DNA from: Synechococcus sp. AG-670-F04
GTDB lineage: Bacteria; Cyanobacteriota; Cyanobacteriia; PCC-6307; Cyanobiaceae
Direction of reading: 5' to 3'
DNA length: 64,000 nucleotides
Assembly: GCA_003211515.1 (NCBI GenBank)
Contig: QCSN01000005.1
Location: 1 to 64,000, forward strand
Shown here: one piece after another, positions 50,962 through 60,017 of the stretch
Position numbering within the stretch: position 1 is the stretch's first letter
How the letters are laid out: the number at the start of each line of letters is the position of its first letter
Translations under genes and position numbers: made by a program
The notes under the pieces: model-generated
Database searches by the model: none
What the model saw: the letters and a program-made list of their open reading frames with translations, nothing else
What the model was told of the DNA's origin: nothing

Positions 50962-51720
50962 TTACGTGCCCAACATCAACACAGCGATCGTAAGGATGAC
51001 GCGCACGATCTCAAAACCGCCGATCGCAAAGACACCAAGGAATAAATAGAGGCTCCAACGGGGAGGCCGTTCGTTCGACCATGCAGTCGATGCTTGCAGC
51101 ACGCTTGTTTGCGTCATGTCCCTCACGCAACCCCTTTGAATTAGGGCATTGCGCCAGTCCGCTCCGTAGCGGGGAAAACGTTGATAGATGGGCATTTCGC
51201 CGATGTCACGTCCAGGAACGACTCTTCCCCTTTGAACAGGAGGGAGGTCATAGCCGAAGTTGGCCATGTATTCGTCGGAATTGAGCAACGCATCAATAAA
51301 GGTGTTGAAGCCTTTTTCTCCGATCACAATCGACCAGGCCAGGCGTTCAGCCTCTCCGTGCACTGGGCGACCCAGAACACGCCCCACGACCTGATCAACC
51401 ATCCGGTAATTGGAGCTGCACTGGTAGTACCCCTGTTGGAAGCGTTCAGAAAGCAGCAGACCGCGTATAAAGTCACGCATGGTGATGTTGCCACTCCTCA
51501 GCTGGGATTCGAGAAATGAATCCCGATCGCACTGCATGGCGTGAAAGAAGATCTGCCGGTATGCCTGTTCGATCATTTCGTCGATATCAGCCCTGTAAGT
51601 CGAATCAGCGGAACTAATCGAGCCTGTGAACTGAATGCGAATGGTATCCACGTCGCCTGCAAGGTTGCTAACCCGGTTGTTCTGACTGGTAAGTGGATAC
51701 GTCTGTAGAGGGATCGCCAT
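50962..51720 (-). CDS. cpcG2: Rod-core linker CpcG with C-terminal membrane helix (CpcL-like)
   Basis: A 252-residue linker: a CpcG rod-core domain (IEQAYRQIFFHAMQCDRD, VVGRVLGRPVHGEAERL, NFGYDLPPVQRG) at ~45-190 and a C-terminal hydrophobic helix (WSLYLFLGVFAIGGFEIVRVI). A helix like this defines CpcL (CpcG2) of other cyanobacteria, which anchors rod-type phycobilisomes to membranes and photosystem I. No second cpcG is in the window. It is followed closely by the pentapeptide-repeat gene. Confidence 0.88.
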   Translation of the reverse strand: MAIPLQTYPLTSQNNRVSNLAGDVDTIRIQFTGSISSADSTYRADIDEMIEQAYRQIFFHAMQCDRDSFLESQLRSGNITMRDFIRGLLLSERFQQGYYQCSSNYRMVDQVVGRVLGRPVHGEAERLAWSIVIGEKGFNTFIDALLNSDEYMANFGYDLPPVQRGRVVPGRDIGEMPIYQRFPRYGADWRNALIQRGCVRDMTQTSVLQASTAWSNERPPRWSLYLFLGVFAIGGFEIVRVILTIAVLMLGT

Positions 51721-51791
51721 CGCGCGTTTTTAAGTAGAAATACCTTGATGACGATCATCCCTTAAGTGGATGAGCCGGTTGATCTTCCTTA

Positions 51792-52385
51792 TCAGCTCTT
51801 AACCGCAGAATTGTTGAGGTTGTCCAGCAGGTGGTCGAAACAGGCACGAACCAAGGCTTGTTCACTGGAGGATGGAGTGGTGGCAATGCAGAGCTCCTGC
51901 AACGTCTGCAAGGCAATCCGCATTGCCTTGATCGGAACGTCCATTCGGATGTAAAGCTCCCGCAAGGCCACCATCCCCTCAAAATCTGTGAACTGACTCT
52001 GCCCAGCTGCGATCGCGTAGAGCACAACCCTCAGAAAATTCCAGCAATCCCGCCAGCAGGCGTCAGCGCGATCTTGTGGATGCAGCTCCCCGCCTGGTTG
52101 GCAGAGATCCGGGAACTGACGGTTCAGTTCTGCGCGTGCTTGCGCAACGAGGGAATCAGCCTTTCTTTGAAGCTCAAGCGGCAGCCCAATCCCGATGCCT
52201 GACGCACGGCAAATCATTCTGAGTTCCTCAGCTGTCAGAGGACGTTTTGCTTGATCTGCCTGTTGGATGAGGTTGCGTGTCTGGTTTGGCAGATCGGCCT
52301 GGTCGCCGAGTCCACACACTCTCGAGAGCGCGATCAATTGGTTGAGATCGAGTTGGTTGAGATCGAGTGCGTCAACCGAATTCAT
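51792..52385 (-). CDS. Divergent phycobiliprotein-like protein
   Basis: The 197-residue product (start 52385 by overlap with the upstream gene) has a globin-type phycobiliprotein domain at about residues 45-190. The bilin-site segment RADACWRDCWNFLRVVLYAIAAG aligns with [22 protein letters not shown] of beta chains: the Cys-82-equivalent, Arg and Asp are kept. ALRELYIRMDVP matches [13 protein letters not shown] 40-residue N-terminal extension is extra. It is neither CpcA/B, CpeA/B, MpeA/B nor an obvious Apc protein. Its ATG overlaps the stop of 52382-52873 (ATGA). Confidence 0.75.
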   Translation of the reverse strand: MNSVDALDLNQLDLNQLIALSRVCGLGDQADLPNQTRNLIQQADQAKRPLTAEELRMICRASGIGIGLPLELQRKADSLVAQARAELNRQFPDLCQPGGELHPQDRADACWRDCWNFLRVVLYAIAAGQSQFTDFEGMVALRELYIRMDVPIKAMRIALQTLQELCIATTPSSSEQALVRACFDHLLDNLNNSAVKS

Positions 52386-52873
52386 TGACAGGCCACAGGT
52401 GACGCGGTCAACCATCCATGTCTTTCAAGATAAAAAGCCCAGATCACTCCATCCCCGAGGCCAAAACAGTGCTCTCTGGCTGCTGCAGCCAATGCTTGCG
52501 GGACCTTCAGTTGTTGGAGGAGATGCTCCACATTCGCCTGACCTGTGACCTCGACAGCGCGAATTGCTGAACCCACGACCCAGGTCAATGACGTGTCATG
52601 CAACGGGCCATCACTTCTCTCGCAAGCCAGCAGCAGAGTGCAAGGGGACTCTTGGCGGTCGAGGGTGTCTTGCCAAAGCTCGATATTGTCTGGCTTCAAG
52701 TCGATTCTGAATTGCCCTTCGTCCAAGGGCATGCATAGCTCACCGCTGCTCCCGGCACGGGTCATCAGCGACTGAATTCTTGGATCCTTGAGTCGATCCA
52801 TAGGGTGATGCCGTTGAAACGCAATGTACGTCCGCTTTCCAGCTGAAAAATCTGTAACCAGACAACTGTTCAC
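52382..52873 (-). CDS. Unknown protein coupled to the phycobiliprotein-like gene
   Basis: A 163-residue protein not recognised as an S-, T- or E/F-type lyase. It shows a beta-rich middle (FRIDLKPDNIELWQD, TLLLACERSD, TWVVGSAIRAVEVTG) and a helical end (ALAAAAREHCFGLGDGVIWAFYLER). Its stop overlaps the start of the downstream phycobiliprotein-like gene, so the two are probably translated together and may work together. Confidence 0.7.
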   Translation of the reverse strand: MNSCLVTDFSAGKRTYIAFQRHHPMDRLKDPRIQSLMTRAGSSGELCMPLDEGQFRIDLKPDNIELWQDTLDRQESPCTLLLACERSDGPLHDTSLTWVVGSAIRAVEVTGQANVEHLLQQLKVPQALAAAAREHCFGLGDGVIWAFYLERHGWLTASPVACQ

Positions 52874-53013
52874 GGATGCTGTTCTGAAGCCAGATGCGCT
52901 CGATCACTGGAGATGCAGTGCTTCTGATCTGATCGAGAAGATTGGAGCAGATCCTGAAATGTTGTGTCTTCATCCCATTGGCTTCAGTCTCACTGGGCTT
53001 GGATGCCAAGAAT

Positions 53014-53658
53014 TCAATCGCATTTTGAATGGTGAGATTTTCTCTTTAACAATCCGGTCATTGTCGCCAAGGCAAACATGGCAAGTAGGGCAATACCCAG
53101 CATTAAACCCGCTCCCTGGGTTACCCCAGCACCAACAGCAACGATGATCGAGTCGCTGATCAAAACACTGATTAACAGAGCAGGCGCAAAGATCCTCCAA
53201 TGGGTACGGCTGATGCCAATGGCGTAACTCAGAAAGTCAAAGAGGCCGGTCATTAATAATCCTGTCATCAGGAAAAAATTCCCCTCCAGCTGGTTTTGAC
53301 TGAAACCATCGATCCGACGCATCGCAGATTGACCGACGAGGCGACTCACGGGCTCACGACCCCACTTCCGAGCAATCAAAAATGCTCCGCTGCAGAACAG
53401 AAGATCAGACAGGACAATCGTTGTGTATCCGGTTTTAAAACCAAGCAGTGATCCTGCGAGAAGCGAATAGATCGAACTAGGTAAGGCTGGCAGGATGATG
53501 CTGACTCCGCGGAGTAAAAAGAGCCCAAACGGAGCCCAAAATCCCATCTGTTTGACGACTTCCTGAAGCGGCTGTATATATTTATGCAAGAAGAAGCAGA
53601 TGAGCACAAAGGCAACAACTGCCACAATTATTTTTAACCACTTTCCGTAGCCCGGCAT
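53014..53658 (-). CDS. TVP38/TMEM64 (DedA-like) membrane protein
   Basis: A 214-residue multi-helix membrane protein. The SNARE-associated/DedA-like signature is FLLRGVSIILPALPSSIYSLLAGSLLGF at ~45-75, followed by hydrophobic helices and a basic tail. The ATG at 53658 is used; a TTG two codons upstream is the other choice. Proteins of this family are found beside phycobilisome genes in several Synechococcus, without a known role. Confidence 0.8.
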   Translation of the reverse strand: MPGYGKWLKIIVAVVAFVLICFFLHKYIQPLQEVVKQMGFWAPFGLFLLRGVSIILPALPSSIYSLLAGSLLGFKTGYTTIVLSDLLFCSGAFLIARKWGREPVSRLVGQSAMRRIDGFSQNQLEGNFFLMTGLLMTGLFDFLSYAIGISRTHWRIFAPALLISVLISDSIIVAVGAGVTQGAGLMLGIALLAMFALATMTGLLKRKSHHSKCD

Positions 53659-53853
53659 TGACAAATTTTGAATTTTGCTCGAATAGTTTAGATCAGTGTG
53701 GCGTCGAGAATGCGATTCTGTGACATGTCACATAGAGCGGTTGTCTCAGCAGGTCTGACCGTGGTGACAGGACTGCAATCCCTTTGCTGTGGAAAATTTT
53801 CCCAGGACAGATAGCATTGGTCAAAATGTTCTGAAAAGGTCAGATTTTTGAAC

Positions 53854-54063
53854 ATGATGCCCTCGCGGCCCGTCACCCTCGAACGTCCTTATGCTTGTGT
53901 TACCAGCTGCTGTGAACTAGCGGGGATCATTGCTGATCGATGTTCTGTTTTAGAGGAACGTTTGGATCAATTGGAGCAGTGCTCCCATCGACACCTGATC
54001 ATTGGGGCAGCGCCTGATCGATCCAACAGCAACTCGATCCTTGAACAGCACAAGGAACGTTGA
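53854..54063 (+). CDS. Possible small protein (69 aa)
   Basis: The frame MMPSRPVTLERPYACVTSCCELAG... has a fair codon pattern and a helical core (ERLDQLEQCSHRH) with several Cys, but no clear ribosome site and no family. It lies in a roughly 450-base gap between two minus-strand genes, where nothing else was found. Confidence 0.3.
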   Translation: MMPSRPVTLERPYACVTSCCELAGIIADRCSVLEERLDQLEQCSHRHLIIGAAPDRSNSNSILEQHKER

Positions 54064-54118
54064 TTCATCATGGGATCATCTTGCTTTCCTTCACCATCTG
54101 AAGCCGTGGTCTGACAGC

Positions 54119-54358
54119 TCAATTGAGCTCAAGAAGGCGGATCCTGAAGGTCGCAACCTGTCTGGCCATGTCAGGCGAACTAATCAGGAACGGATGGTCA
54201 GAGAGTTTGGCAAGAACGGCCTCAAGATGCTCATCTCGGTTGGCGGGAGACTCGCCTCCAGCTCGCAGATGTTTCCAGGTTCGATCAAAGACCATTGCAA
54301 AGCTGTCCGCGTTGTTGAAAACGCGGTCAGTCTCTGCATCAGGAGAGACGAAAGACAC
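54119..54358 (-). CDS. Small hypothetical protein (79 aa)
   Basis: The product (MSFVSPDAETDRVFNNADSFAMVFDRTWKHLRAGG...) is mixed helix/charged and looks like a small cyanobacterial conserved protein, but I do not recognise it. It lies 22 bases from the tRNA-Phe gene on the same strand. Confidence 0.5.
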   Translation of the reverse strand: MSFVSPDAETDRVFNNADSFAMVFDRTWKHLRAGGESPANRDEHLEAVLAKLSDHPFLISSPDMARQVATFRIRLLELN

Positions 54359-54380
54359 AGAAAAATAGACATCAAAGAGA

Positions 54381-54453
54381 TGCCAGGACCCAGATTTGAA
54401 CTGGGGACACGGCGATTTTCAGTCGCCTGCTCTACCAACTGAGCTATCCCGGC
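54381..54453 (-). tRNA. tRNA-Phe (anticodon GAA)
   Basis: On the minus strand a 73-base cloverleaf: acceptor GCCGGGA/TCCTGGC (one G-U), D-arm GCTC AGTTGGTA GAGC, anticodon stem GGCGA/TCGCC around CTGAAAA with anticodon GAA, T-arm CCCAG TTCAAAT CTGGG, discriminator A. CCA is not encoded. Confidence 0.93.
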
Positions 54454-54483
54454 GTGCCGCTTCAGCGACCCCTGAATCTTAAA

Positions 54484-55122
54484 TCACCGCCTGTGGTTGG
54501 GGGTGCGAGCCAGGCAGATCAGCCCGGCAACCCGATGTCCCGCTTCCTTGAGCGCTGCACTGGCGGAGAGGGCTGTTGCTCCCGTAGTGAGGATATCGTC
54601 CACCAACCACAGCAGAGGCCTTGGACTGCTTTTCGCTTGGGCAGGCTTCGCACGAAAGGTCCCTTTCAAATTCTTAAGCCGTTGATCACGTCTCAGGTGA
54701 TGTTGTCCCGCGGATGCACGGCAACGGTGCAGTAATGGTCGGACGGGTTGTTGGAGGTTGGAACAGATCCGCTGCGGCCAAGGGTTGGCATGACGCTGTT
54801 TCCAGCTCGGTATTGGGACCAGCTCGATGTTGTCGTCCTCCGGCATGATTTCGCTCAACAACTGGATCAGGCTCTGCACGCTCCTTTGATCGGGGCGACT
54901 CCGCAGTTTGAGAAGAAGCGCTCGGAACTCGTTGCAGTAGGGGCCGAGCGCTTTCCAGGGAAGAGGGTGTTCACCGCTCATGCCTTGGATCGGAAGATCA
55001 AGCTTTGTTCTGCAAGACAAACAAGGCAGTTCTCTGAAGTCCCCATCATTCGGTTGTCGACAAAGTGGGCAGCTGGGTTCGATCAGAAGGATCCGTCCCG
55101 CTTTGATCAAGGACTGCAGCAC
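54484..55122 (-). CDS. comF: ComF family phosphoribosyltransferase-like protein
   Basis: A 212-residue ComF-type protein: an N-terminal zinc-ribbon-like Cys set (CPLCRQ, CLSC) and a C-terminal PRPP-binding loop (LLWLVDDILTTGAT). In competent bacteria ComF takes part in DNA uptake; in cyanobacteria it is widespread. It lies 30 bases upstream of tRNA-Phe on the same strand. Confidence 0.88.
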   Translation of the reverse strand: MLQSLIKAGRILLIEPSCPLCRQPNDGDFRELPCLSCRTKLDLPIQGMSGEHPLPWKALGPYCNEFRALLLKLRSRPDQRSVQSLIQLLSEIMPEDDNIELVPIPSWKQRHANPWPQRICSNLQQPVRPLLHRCRASAGQHHLRRDQRLKNLKGTFRAKPAQAKSSPRPLLWLVDDILTTGATALSASAALKEAGHRVAGLICLARTPNHRR

Positions 55123-55153
55123 TCCATTGAGCCGGCTGTTTTGAGCATTCCCC

Positions 55154-55429
55154 TCAGGAAGCGTTCCGAGGCATCGCTCGGAGCATGGCTACGAGTGTTT
55201 TGTGGGCATCTTCGCTGTCCGTCAACGCGTGGTCAAAAGGGATCTGAATGGACTGGCCATCGACCTCCAGTTCCATCGCCTCGGCTGTCACGGCAAGCAT
55301 GCGTGCTGCGGATGGGGTTGCGACCCCTCCGTAATGGCAGGCGTAAGCCAGAACGGCGTCAGCGTGGTCGTCATTCATGTGGGCGCAGATACGAGCGCTC
55401 ACATCTGGAGTGAGGGGGTCTGCCGCCAT
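55154..55429 (-). CDS. DUF2470-domain protein
   Basis: From the Met at 55429 the 91-residue product is one DUF2470 domain (LTPDVSARICAHMNDDHADAVLAYACHYGG, MELEVDG). This domain is the C-terminal part of HugZ-type heme proteins and some chloroplast pigment proteins, so a tetrapyrrole-related job is possible but not shown. It is preceded by the small membrane protein on the same strand. Confidence 0.8.
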   Translation of the reverse strand: MAADPLTPDVSARICAHMNDDHADAVLAYACHYGGVATPSAARMLAVTAEAMELEVDGQSIQIPFDHALTDSEDAHKTLVAMLRAMPRNAS

Positions 55430-55472
55430 GGTGTCGAAGGTGGTAAGGGGATCTCGAGGGAGCTGGCTTGGT

Positions 55473-55586
55473 TCAGCCGAAACGTTGCCAAAGCAATGTT
55501 CCAAGCCTCACCGCGCTGAACGCCACATAGCAGGAGAGGGCCACGAAAAGAAGAAGTGAAAGCACTTCTTGTGGTTTTGTGGGCAT
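55473..55586 (-). CDS. Small single-helix membrane protein (37 aa)
   Basis: An ATG at 55586 opens MPTKPQEVLSLLLFVALSC... with a stretch of about 20 hydrophobic residues (residues 8-26) and a short charged end (RLGTLLWQRFG). The length and shape match the small single-helix proteins of photosynthetic complexes, but it is not one I can name. It overlaps the upstream frame of the DUF2470 gene and lies in the same direction. Confidence 0.45.
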   Translation of the reverse strand: MPTKPQEVLSLLLFVALSCYVAFSAVRLGTLLWQRFG

Positions 55587-55616
55587 CACTGGACTGCGGT
55601 AGTAGGTGGGTGGGCA

Positions 55617-55655
55617 AAAAAAAAGCATCCGACAAGCAATGTCGCGATGCTTTTC
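55617..55655 (-). terminator. Terminator of mpeD
   Basis: AAAAGCATC/GATGCTTTT with an inner CGACA/TGTCG pair makes a 14-bp stem with one bulge, and on the minus strand a long T-run follows. It lies about 57 bases past the mpeD stop. Confidence 0.88.
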
Positions 55656-55711
55656 AAAAATGGTAGTCGCTGGCTCCAGAGCGGAGGAGCCAGCTGTTCT
55701 GGCTGGAAAAA

Positions 55712-56545
55712 TCAGGCCCAGGTTTTGGCAGTCTTGGGTTGGAACATCCGTTTGAATGCCGCCGAATTGGGATCCTTGACCGCACTGGAGTACTTGAAGC
55801 CGGAGACATCGAATCCAGTGGCCGCACTGATGTTGCGTGCGTTGCTGAATTCCATGACCAACTGGCTTCTGCCTTCAATGGTTGTGTCGGAAGCCGCGTT
55901 GGCGGGTGTGACACGGCCGAGGTTGACGAAGGTCGAGCAGTAAGCCCCTGCGGCTGATGTCCAGGCGCGCAAGTAGGGAACAGTGTCGGTGCCGAACACT
56001 TCAAGGTATTCACCTGAGCTTGTGACGCTGTCAACCATTGCATCGAAACCCTGCTGGGCGATCAAGGCGATGTATTGGCTCACCTCAGCTTGGTTGATCG
56101 GAGGACGTCCGAGCAGATGCTTCAGGTTGAGTTCGATGCCTCGGATCGGAGACACCTTTGAAAAATAGTTCGCTTTATAGAGATCTGATTTCGCCAACCC
56201 AGCCACAAAATCTCGAACGGAGATCTCACCGTTGCTGAGCTTCGATTCCAGCTCTGTGCAGCGTTGGCTGTCGGTCGGACCCAGGTTGCCGAAAACGTGT
56301 TTGTAGGCTGCTGAGATTGTTGTTTCGAGAGCATCGCTGCCGGTGGCGGCATACTCGTCGGCAGTCACAGCGAATGGACATTCGCTGTGAAGCCGCTGGC
56401 CAATACCAATTCCCATGTCAGAGCACAGGTTTTCCTTGTACTGGTGAATGGTCAGCGCCGCACCACGAGGGGAAGGGCCATTGGATGCGGTGTAGGACAG
56501 ACGATTCAGGCTTGTGAAATCACGCGTCGGCTTGATAACGACCAT
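55712..56545 (-). CDS. mpeD: MpeD, gamma-type phycoerythrin linker
   Basis: A 277-residue linker closely built like MpeC: N-terminal Cys-41 in KENLCSDMGIGIG (bilin-site pattern), then ECPFAVTADEY and a rod-linker domain (AAYKHVFGNLGPTD, LNLKHLLGRPPINQ, VFGTDTVPYLR). There is no CpcD domain. It is the last linker of the rod region, separated from the others by tRNA-Phe and comF. The symbol follows its likeness to MpeC; mpeE is an alternative. Confidence 0.8.
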   Translation of the reverse strand: MVVIKPTRDFTSLNRLSYTASNGPSPRGAALTIHQYKENLCSDMGIGIGQRLHSECPFAVTADEYAATGSDALETTISAAYKHVFGNLGPTDSQRCTELESKLSNGEISVRDFVAGLAKSDLYKANYFSKVSPIRGIELNLKHLLGRPPINQAEVSQYIALIAQQGFDAMVDSVTSSGEYLEVFGTDTVPYLRAWTSAAGAYCSTFVNLGRVTPANAASDTTIEGRSQLVMEFSNARNISAATGFDVSGFKYSSAVKDPNSAAFKRMFQPKTAKTWA

Positions 56546-56715
56546 TTCTGATCCAGGAAAGGATTCTGGACGCTGAGACTAAATGGATGTTTTTATTTCC
56601 TCGCTGCTGTTGTCGGCCTTGCAACAAAATTTTTGAGTGCATTGAAATTGATAAGGAAATTGAAAACCTTTTCGAAAGGGTTGTCGTGAGTCTGTCATCA
56701 ACTTCGCAAGCATTC

Positions 56716-57963
56716 TTAATGGCTTGATTGGTGCTCCATCAGCCCCTGGCGGGCCAGTTGCGCTACCCCTGCTGCGGGCGGCATGTTGCAGCTCAAGACC
56801 GGGCATCCGAGCCTTCGCTCTCGCATCCTTCGCCATTGCGGGTTGCGGGCTCCGCCTCCCAGACTGATGACGCGACTAGGGGTGGGCGCCCCTAGTTCTC
56901 TCAGTCGTTCCCAGCCAAGGGCTTCGATCTCCGTCAGGCCTTCCAGCAGGCCGTGCAGATAAAGCGCATCGCTGACTGGCCGAGGCTCCAGCACTGGCTG
57001 AAGATTGGGATCATCCACTGGAAAGCGTTCGCCGATGCTGTTGAGGGGCCGCAACACCAAGCCACTGCTTGTGTCTGGATCGATCTGCCGACTGAGCTCC
57101 TTCAGCTCCTCATCCGTGAAGAACCGGCGCAGCACCCCTGCTCCCGCATTGGAGGCTCCACCGCAGAGCCAGCGTCCACCCACCCTGTGTCGCGTGATAC
57201 CGGTTGCGGTGATTGGAATATCGGTGAACCGCTTGATCACTAGGGTTGTCCCCAGCACAGTGATGCCGTCTCCTGGCTCCAGGTTGACGGCGAGCACGGA
57301 GGCATTCGAATCCGTCGTCCCTGCTATCACTTTCATGTTGATGGGAAGGCCAAGCTGATCGGCTCTTTCTGCAGTGATTACTCCGAGGAATGCACCACTG
57401 GCACGGATCGTTGGAAGCGCATCGAACCAGTGAAGAGCTTCAACCGCGGGGTGCCATCGATTCAGGTCAAGATCCCATCCCATGCGGAGATTGTTACCTT
57501 CTTCTCCCCAGCGCCAGTCAGATAGCAGCCAGCCGCTGATCCAGTCCGCCTGATGTCGTAACAGGCTGTTCGGGCCATGGCGCTGAATCAAATGCATCGC
57601 TCTGGCCAGGCTGCCGCTGCTGCTCGAGGCCGAGCCACCCTCTGGAATCAGCTCCTTGAGGTTGGCTGCAAATTCCGGAAAAGCGACGTTGTAGAGCAGT
57701 GCGTCTCCTAAGGGACGGCCGACTGAATCGCAGGCAAGCAGGGTTCCTGAGGTGCCATCCACCGCAACAGCTCCGAGCTGGTTGCGAATCTGATCGGGGA
57801 TGGCTCGGATCAGAGTCCGGACTGCCTGGAGCCAGCTCTCTGGATTGTTCGGCCTGGAGTTGTAACCGATGGACGTGTTGTGCATCAGACGCCCCTCGGA
57901 ATCCAGCACAGCGACGCGAACGCCGCTTGTGCCCAAGTCGATGCCGAGAACAGGCGATGGCAT
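56716..57963 (-). CDS. FGGY-family carbohydrate kinase
   Basis: A 415-residue sugar kinase: GIDLGTSGVRVAVLD at the start (phosphate 1), VDGTSGTLLACD (sugar region), and GITVLGTTLVIK and GGGARNPQWRRMRE (adenosine motif). It resembles cyanobacterial proteins annotated as ribulokinase or xylulokinase; the sugar is not certain. It starts 7 bases after the metK stop. Confidence 0.88.
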   Translation of the reverse strand: MPSPVLGIDLGTSGVRVAVLDSEGRLMHNTSIGYNSRPNNPESWLQAVRTLIRAIPDQIRNQLGAVAVDGTSGTLLACDSVGRPLGDALLYNVAFPEFAANLKELIPEGGSASSSSGSLARAMHLIQRHGPNSLLRHQADWISGWLLSDWRWGEEGNNLRMGWDLDLNRWHPAVEALHWFDALPTIRASGAFLGVITAERADQLGLPINMKVIAGTTDSNASVLAVNLEPGDGITVLGTTLVIKRFTDIPITATGITRHRVGGRWLCGGASNAGAGVLRRFFTDEELKELSRQIDPDTSSGLVLRPLNSIGERFPVDDPNLQPVLEPRPVSDALYLHGLLEGLTEIEALGWERLRELGAPTPSRVISLGGGARNPQWRRMRERRLGCPVLSCNMPPAAGVAQLARQGLMEHQSSH

Positions 57964-57970
57964 CTCTTGA

Positions 57971-59197
57971 TCAGGCTTTTCTCAGCTCCTCAGCCTTGGC
58001 GTCGACGTCTTCCCAGGGAGCCTTCAGATCAGTACGACCAAAATGGCCATAGGCCGCAGTGTCTTGATAAAAGCGGCCTCCACGCTGCTGAGGCAGGTTG
58101 CGTAGACCGAATATTTCGATGATTGCGCCTGGACGCAGATCGAAGTGGTTTTGCACAAGGGAGGTGAGGTCATCATTTGATAGATCACTGGTGCCAAATG
58201 ACTCCACCAAGATCGACACCGGCTTGGCAACACCGATCGCATAGCTCAACTGCACTTCAGCCCGTTCCGCAAGCCCTGCAGCCACGAGAGATTTGGCGAC
58301 GTACCTAGCGGCGTAGGCGGCAGAGCGGTCCACCTTCGTGGGGTCTTTGCCAGAGAAGGCTCCACCACCATGACGGGCATACCCCCCGTAGGTATCAACA
58401 ATGATCTTGCGCCCCGTTAGTCCGGCGTCCCCTTGAGGGCCGCCCACCACGAACTTTCCGGTTGGGTTGACCAGATATTTGGTAGCTTCTCGACTTGGTT
58501 TCAAAGCCAGATCGGCTGTCGCCGGTTCCACAACGTGGGTCCAGAGGTCCTTGGTGATACGTTCACGGATCCCCTGCTCGTCGTCGATACCGGCCACCTC
58601 GGCGGTGTGTTGCGTCGAGATCAGGATGGTGTCGATCGCGACAGGTTTGTCGTTCTCGTAGACCACGCTCACCTGGGTCTTGCCATCGGGCAGGAGGTAG
58701 TCAAGGGTGCCGTTGTGCCTCACTTCGGACAGGCGCCGTGCGAGTCGGTGGGCCAGGCTGATCGGTAACGGCATCAGCTCGGGTGTCTCGTTGCAGGCGT
58801 ACCCGAACATGATTCCCTGATCCCCCGCACCCACAAGATCGAGGGGATCGCCGGCATGGTCATCGGCTTCATTCACCCCCTGGGCAATGTCTGGAGACTG
58901 CTGATCGAGAGCCACAAGGACCGCACAGCTGTTGGCATCAAATCCACCGGCCCGGGCTCCGCTGTAACCGATCTCCTTGATGACATTGCGCACCAAGTGA
59001 ATGAAATCCACCTGCGCTTTGGAGGTCACCTCCCCTGTAATCATGCAAAGCCCAGTGTTGACGACTGTCTCGCAGGCCACTCGGCTCGCTGGATCCTGAT
59101 GAAGGAGAGCATCCAGCACAGCATCACTCACCTGATCACATATTTTGTCCGGATGCCCCTCCGTGACGGATTCTGAGGTGAAAACGTATCGACTCAT
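57971..59197 (-). CDS. metK: S-adenosylmethionine synthetase
   Basis: MetK makes SAM from methionine and ATP. Signatures include [62 protein letters not shown] and [23 protein letters not shown]. 408 residues is normal. It follows the HAD hydrolase by 28 bases. Confidence 0.97.
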   Translation of the reverse strand: MSRYVFTSESVTEGHPDKICDQVSDAVLDALLHQDPASRVACETVVNTGLCMITGEVTSKAQVDFIHLVRNVIKEIGYSGARAGGFDANSCAVLVALDQQSPDIAQGVNEADDHAGDPLDLVGAGDQGIMFGYACNETPELMPLPISLAHRLARRLSEVRHNGTLDYLLPDGKTQVSVVYENDKPVAIDTILISTQHTAEVAGIDDEQGIRERITKDLWTHVVEPATADLALKPSREATKYLVNPTGKFVVGGPQGDAGLTGRKIIVDTYGGYARHGGGAFSGKDPTKVDRSAAYAARYVAKSLVAAGLAERAEVQLSYAIGVAKPVSILVESFGTSDLSNDDLTSLVQNHFDLRPGAIIEIFGLRNLPQQRGGRFYQDTAAYGHFGRTDLKAPWEDVDAKAEELRKA

Positions 59198-59225
59198 GTA
59201 GTGGGCATTGTGTTTGCGGCGGACT

Positions 59226-60005
59226 TTAAGTGCCGACTTGGATCGAGAGCTCGTTCCAGTCGTCGATTAGCAGAGCGGCGGACGGTAGATGAGGTTTGCT
59301 GGTCCACCCACCGGTGTAACCAATCACGAGTCCAATGCCTGATGCTGCAGCCATTTGTAGGTCCGTTTCCGCATCGCCGATCAGGGCACACACTTTGGGG
59401 TCTAAATCAAGCTTGTTGCAGAGCTGAGCCACAGCTTCAGGATTCGGTTTGGCTGGAAAGTGTTCTGCACTCCAGCAGGTTTGAAAGCTCTGGCACAAGC
59501 CGTGACCCTCTAGGAACCGTTGGATGCCTTGCTCTGTGTCGTTACTGATCACAGCGAGTTTGATCCCAGTGGTGAACAGCTGCTGAATGAGTGAGGCCGA
59601 ACCAGGAAGCAGAGGATTAATGATGGCTGGTGCTTGCGTAAGGGCCCGATCAACCCTGTTGAAGCTGTCTGTCGCCATTTGATGCGCCGCCGGCCAGCTG
59701 CATTCCATCAGGCAAAAAACTGTGGCCATCGACGTGAGGTTGTCGTGCCTTGAAGCAACAGCCAAGGTGCCTGCTGGATCAAGACCGTTCGGCATAACAC
59801 CGAAGGCTCGCTTCAGATTTTCGCGGAGCGGTGGACACACTGATTCGGGCCGACCCCCTGCAACCCAAAGCTCAATTGCTGAATTGATGCGGGCCTCAGC
59901 CAGGTTTAGCAGGTGAGGTTCACTGTGGGAAAGGGTGCCGTCCTTATCAAACAGCACCCCTTCAATCGCACCGATGGGATCTCCTTTAAAGAGCAGATCG
60001 ACCAT
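59226..60005 (-). CDS. HAD-superfamily hydrolase
   Basis: A 259-residue HAD phosphatase-like protein with all four motifs: [11 protein letters not shown] (nucleophile Asp), LAVISND (motif II), [10 protein letters not shown] (motif III Lys) and [12 protein letters not shown] (motif IV). The cap is inserted after motif I, as in phosphoglycolate phosphatase-like enzymes; the substrate is not readable. It lies 12 bases after rpsA. Confidence 0.85.
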   Translation of the reverse strand: MVDLLFKGDPIGAIEGVLFDKDGTLSHSEPHLLNLAEARINSAIELWVAGGRPESVCPPLRENLKRAFGVMPNGLDPAGTLAVASRHDNLTSMATVFCLMECSWPAAHQMATDSFNRVDRALTQAPAIINPLLPGSASLIQQLFTTGIKLAVISNDTEQGIQRFLEGHGLCQSFQTCWSAEHFPAKPNPEAVAQLCNKLDLDPKVCALIGDAETDLQMAAASGIGLVIGYTGGWTSKPHLPSAALLIDDWNELSIQVGT

Positions 60006-60017
60006 TCCAGCGATGGG

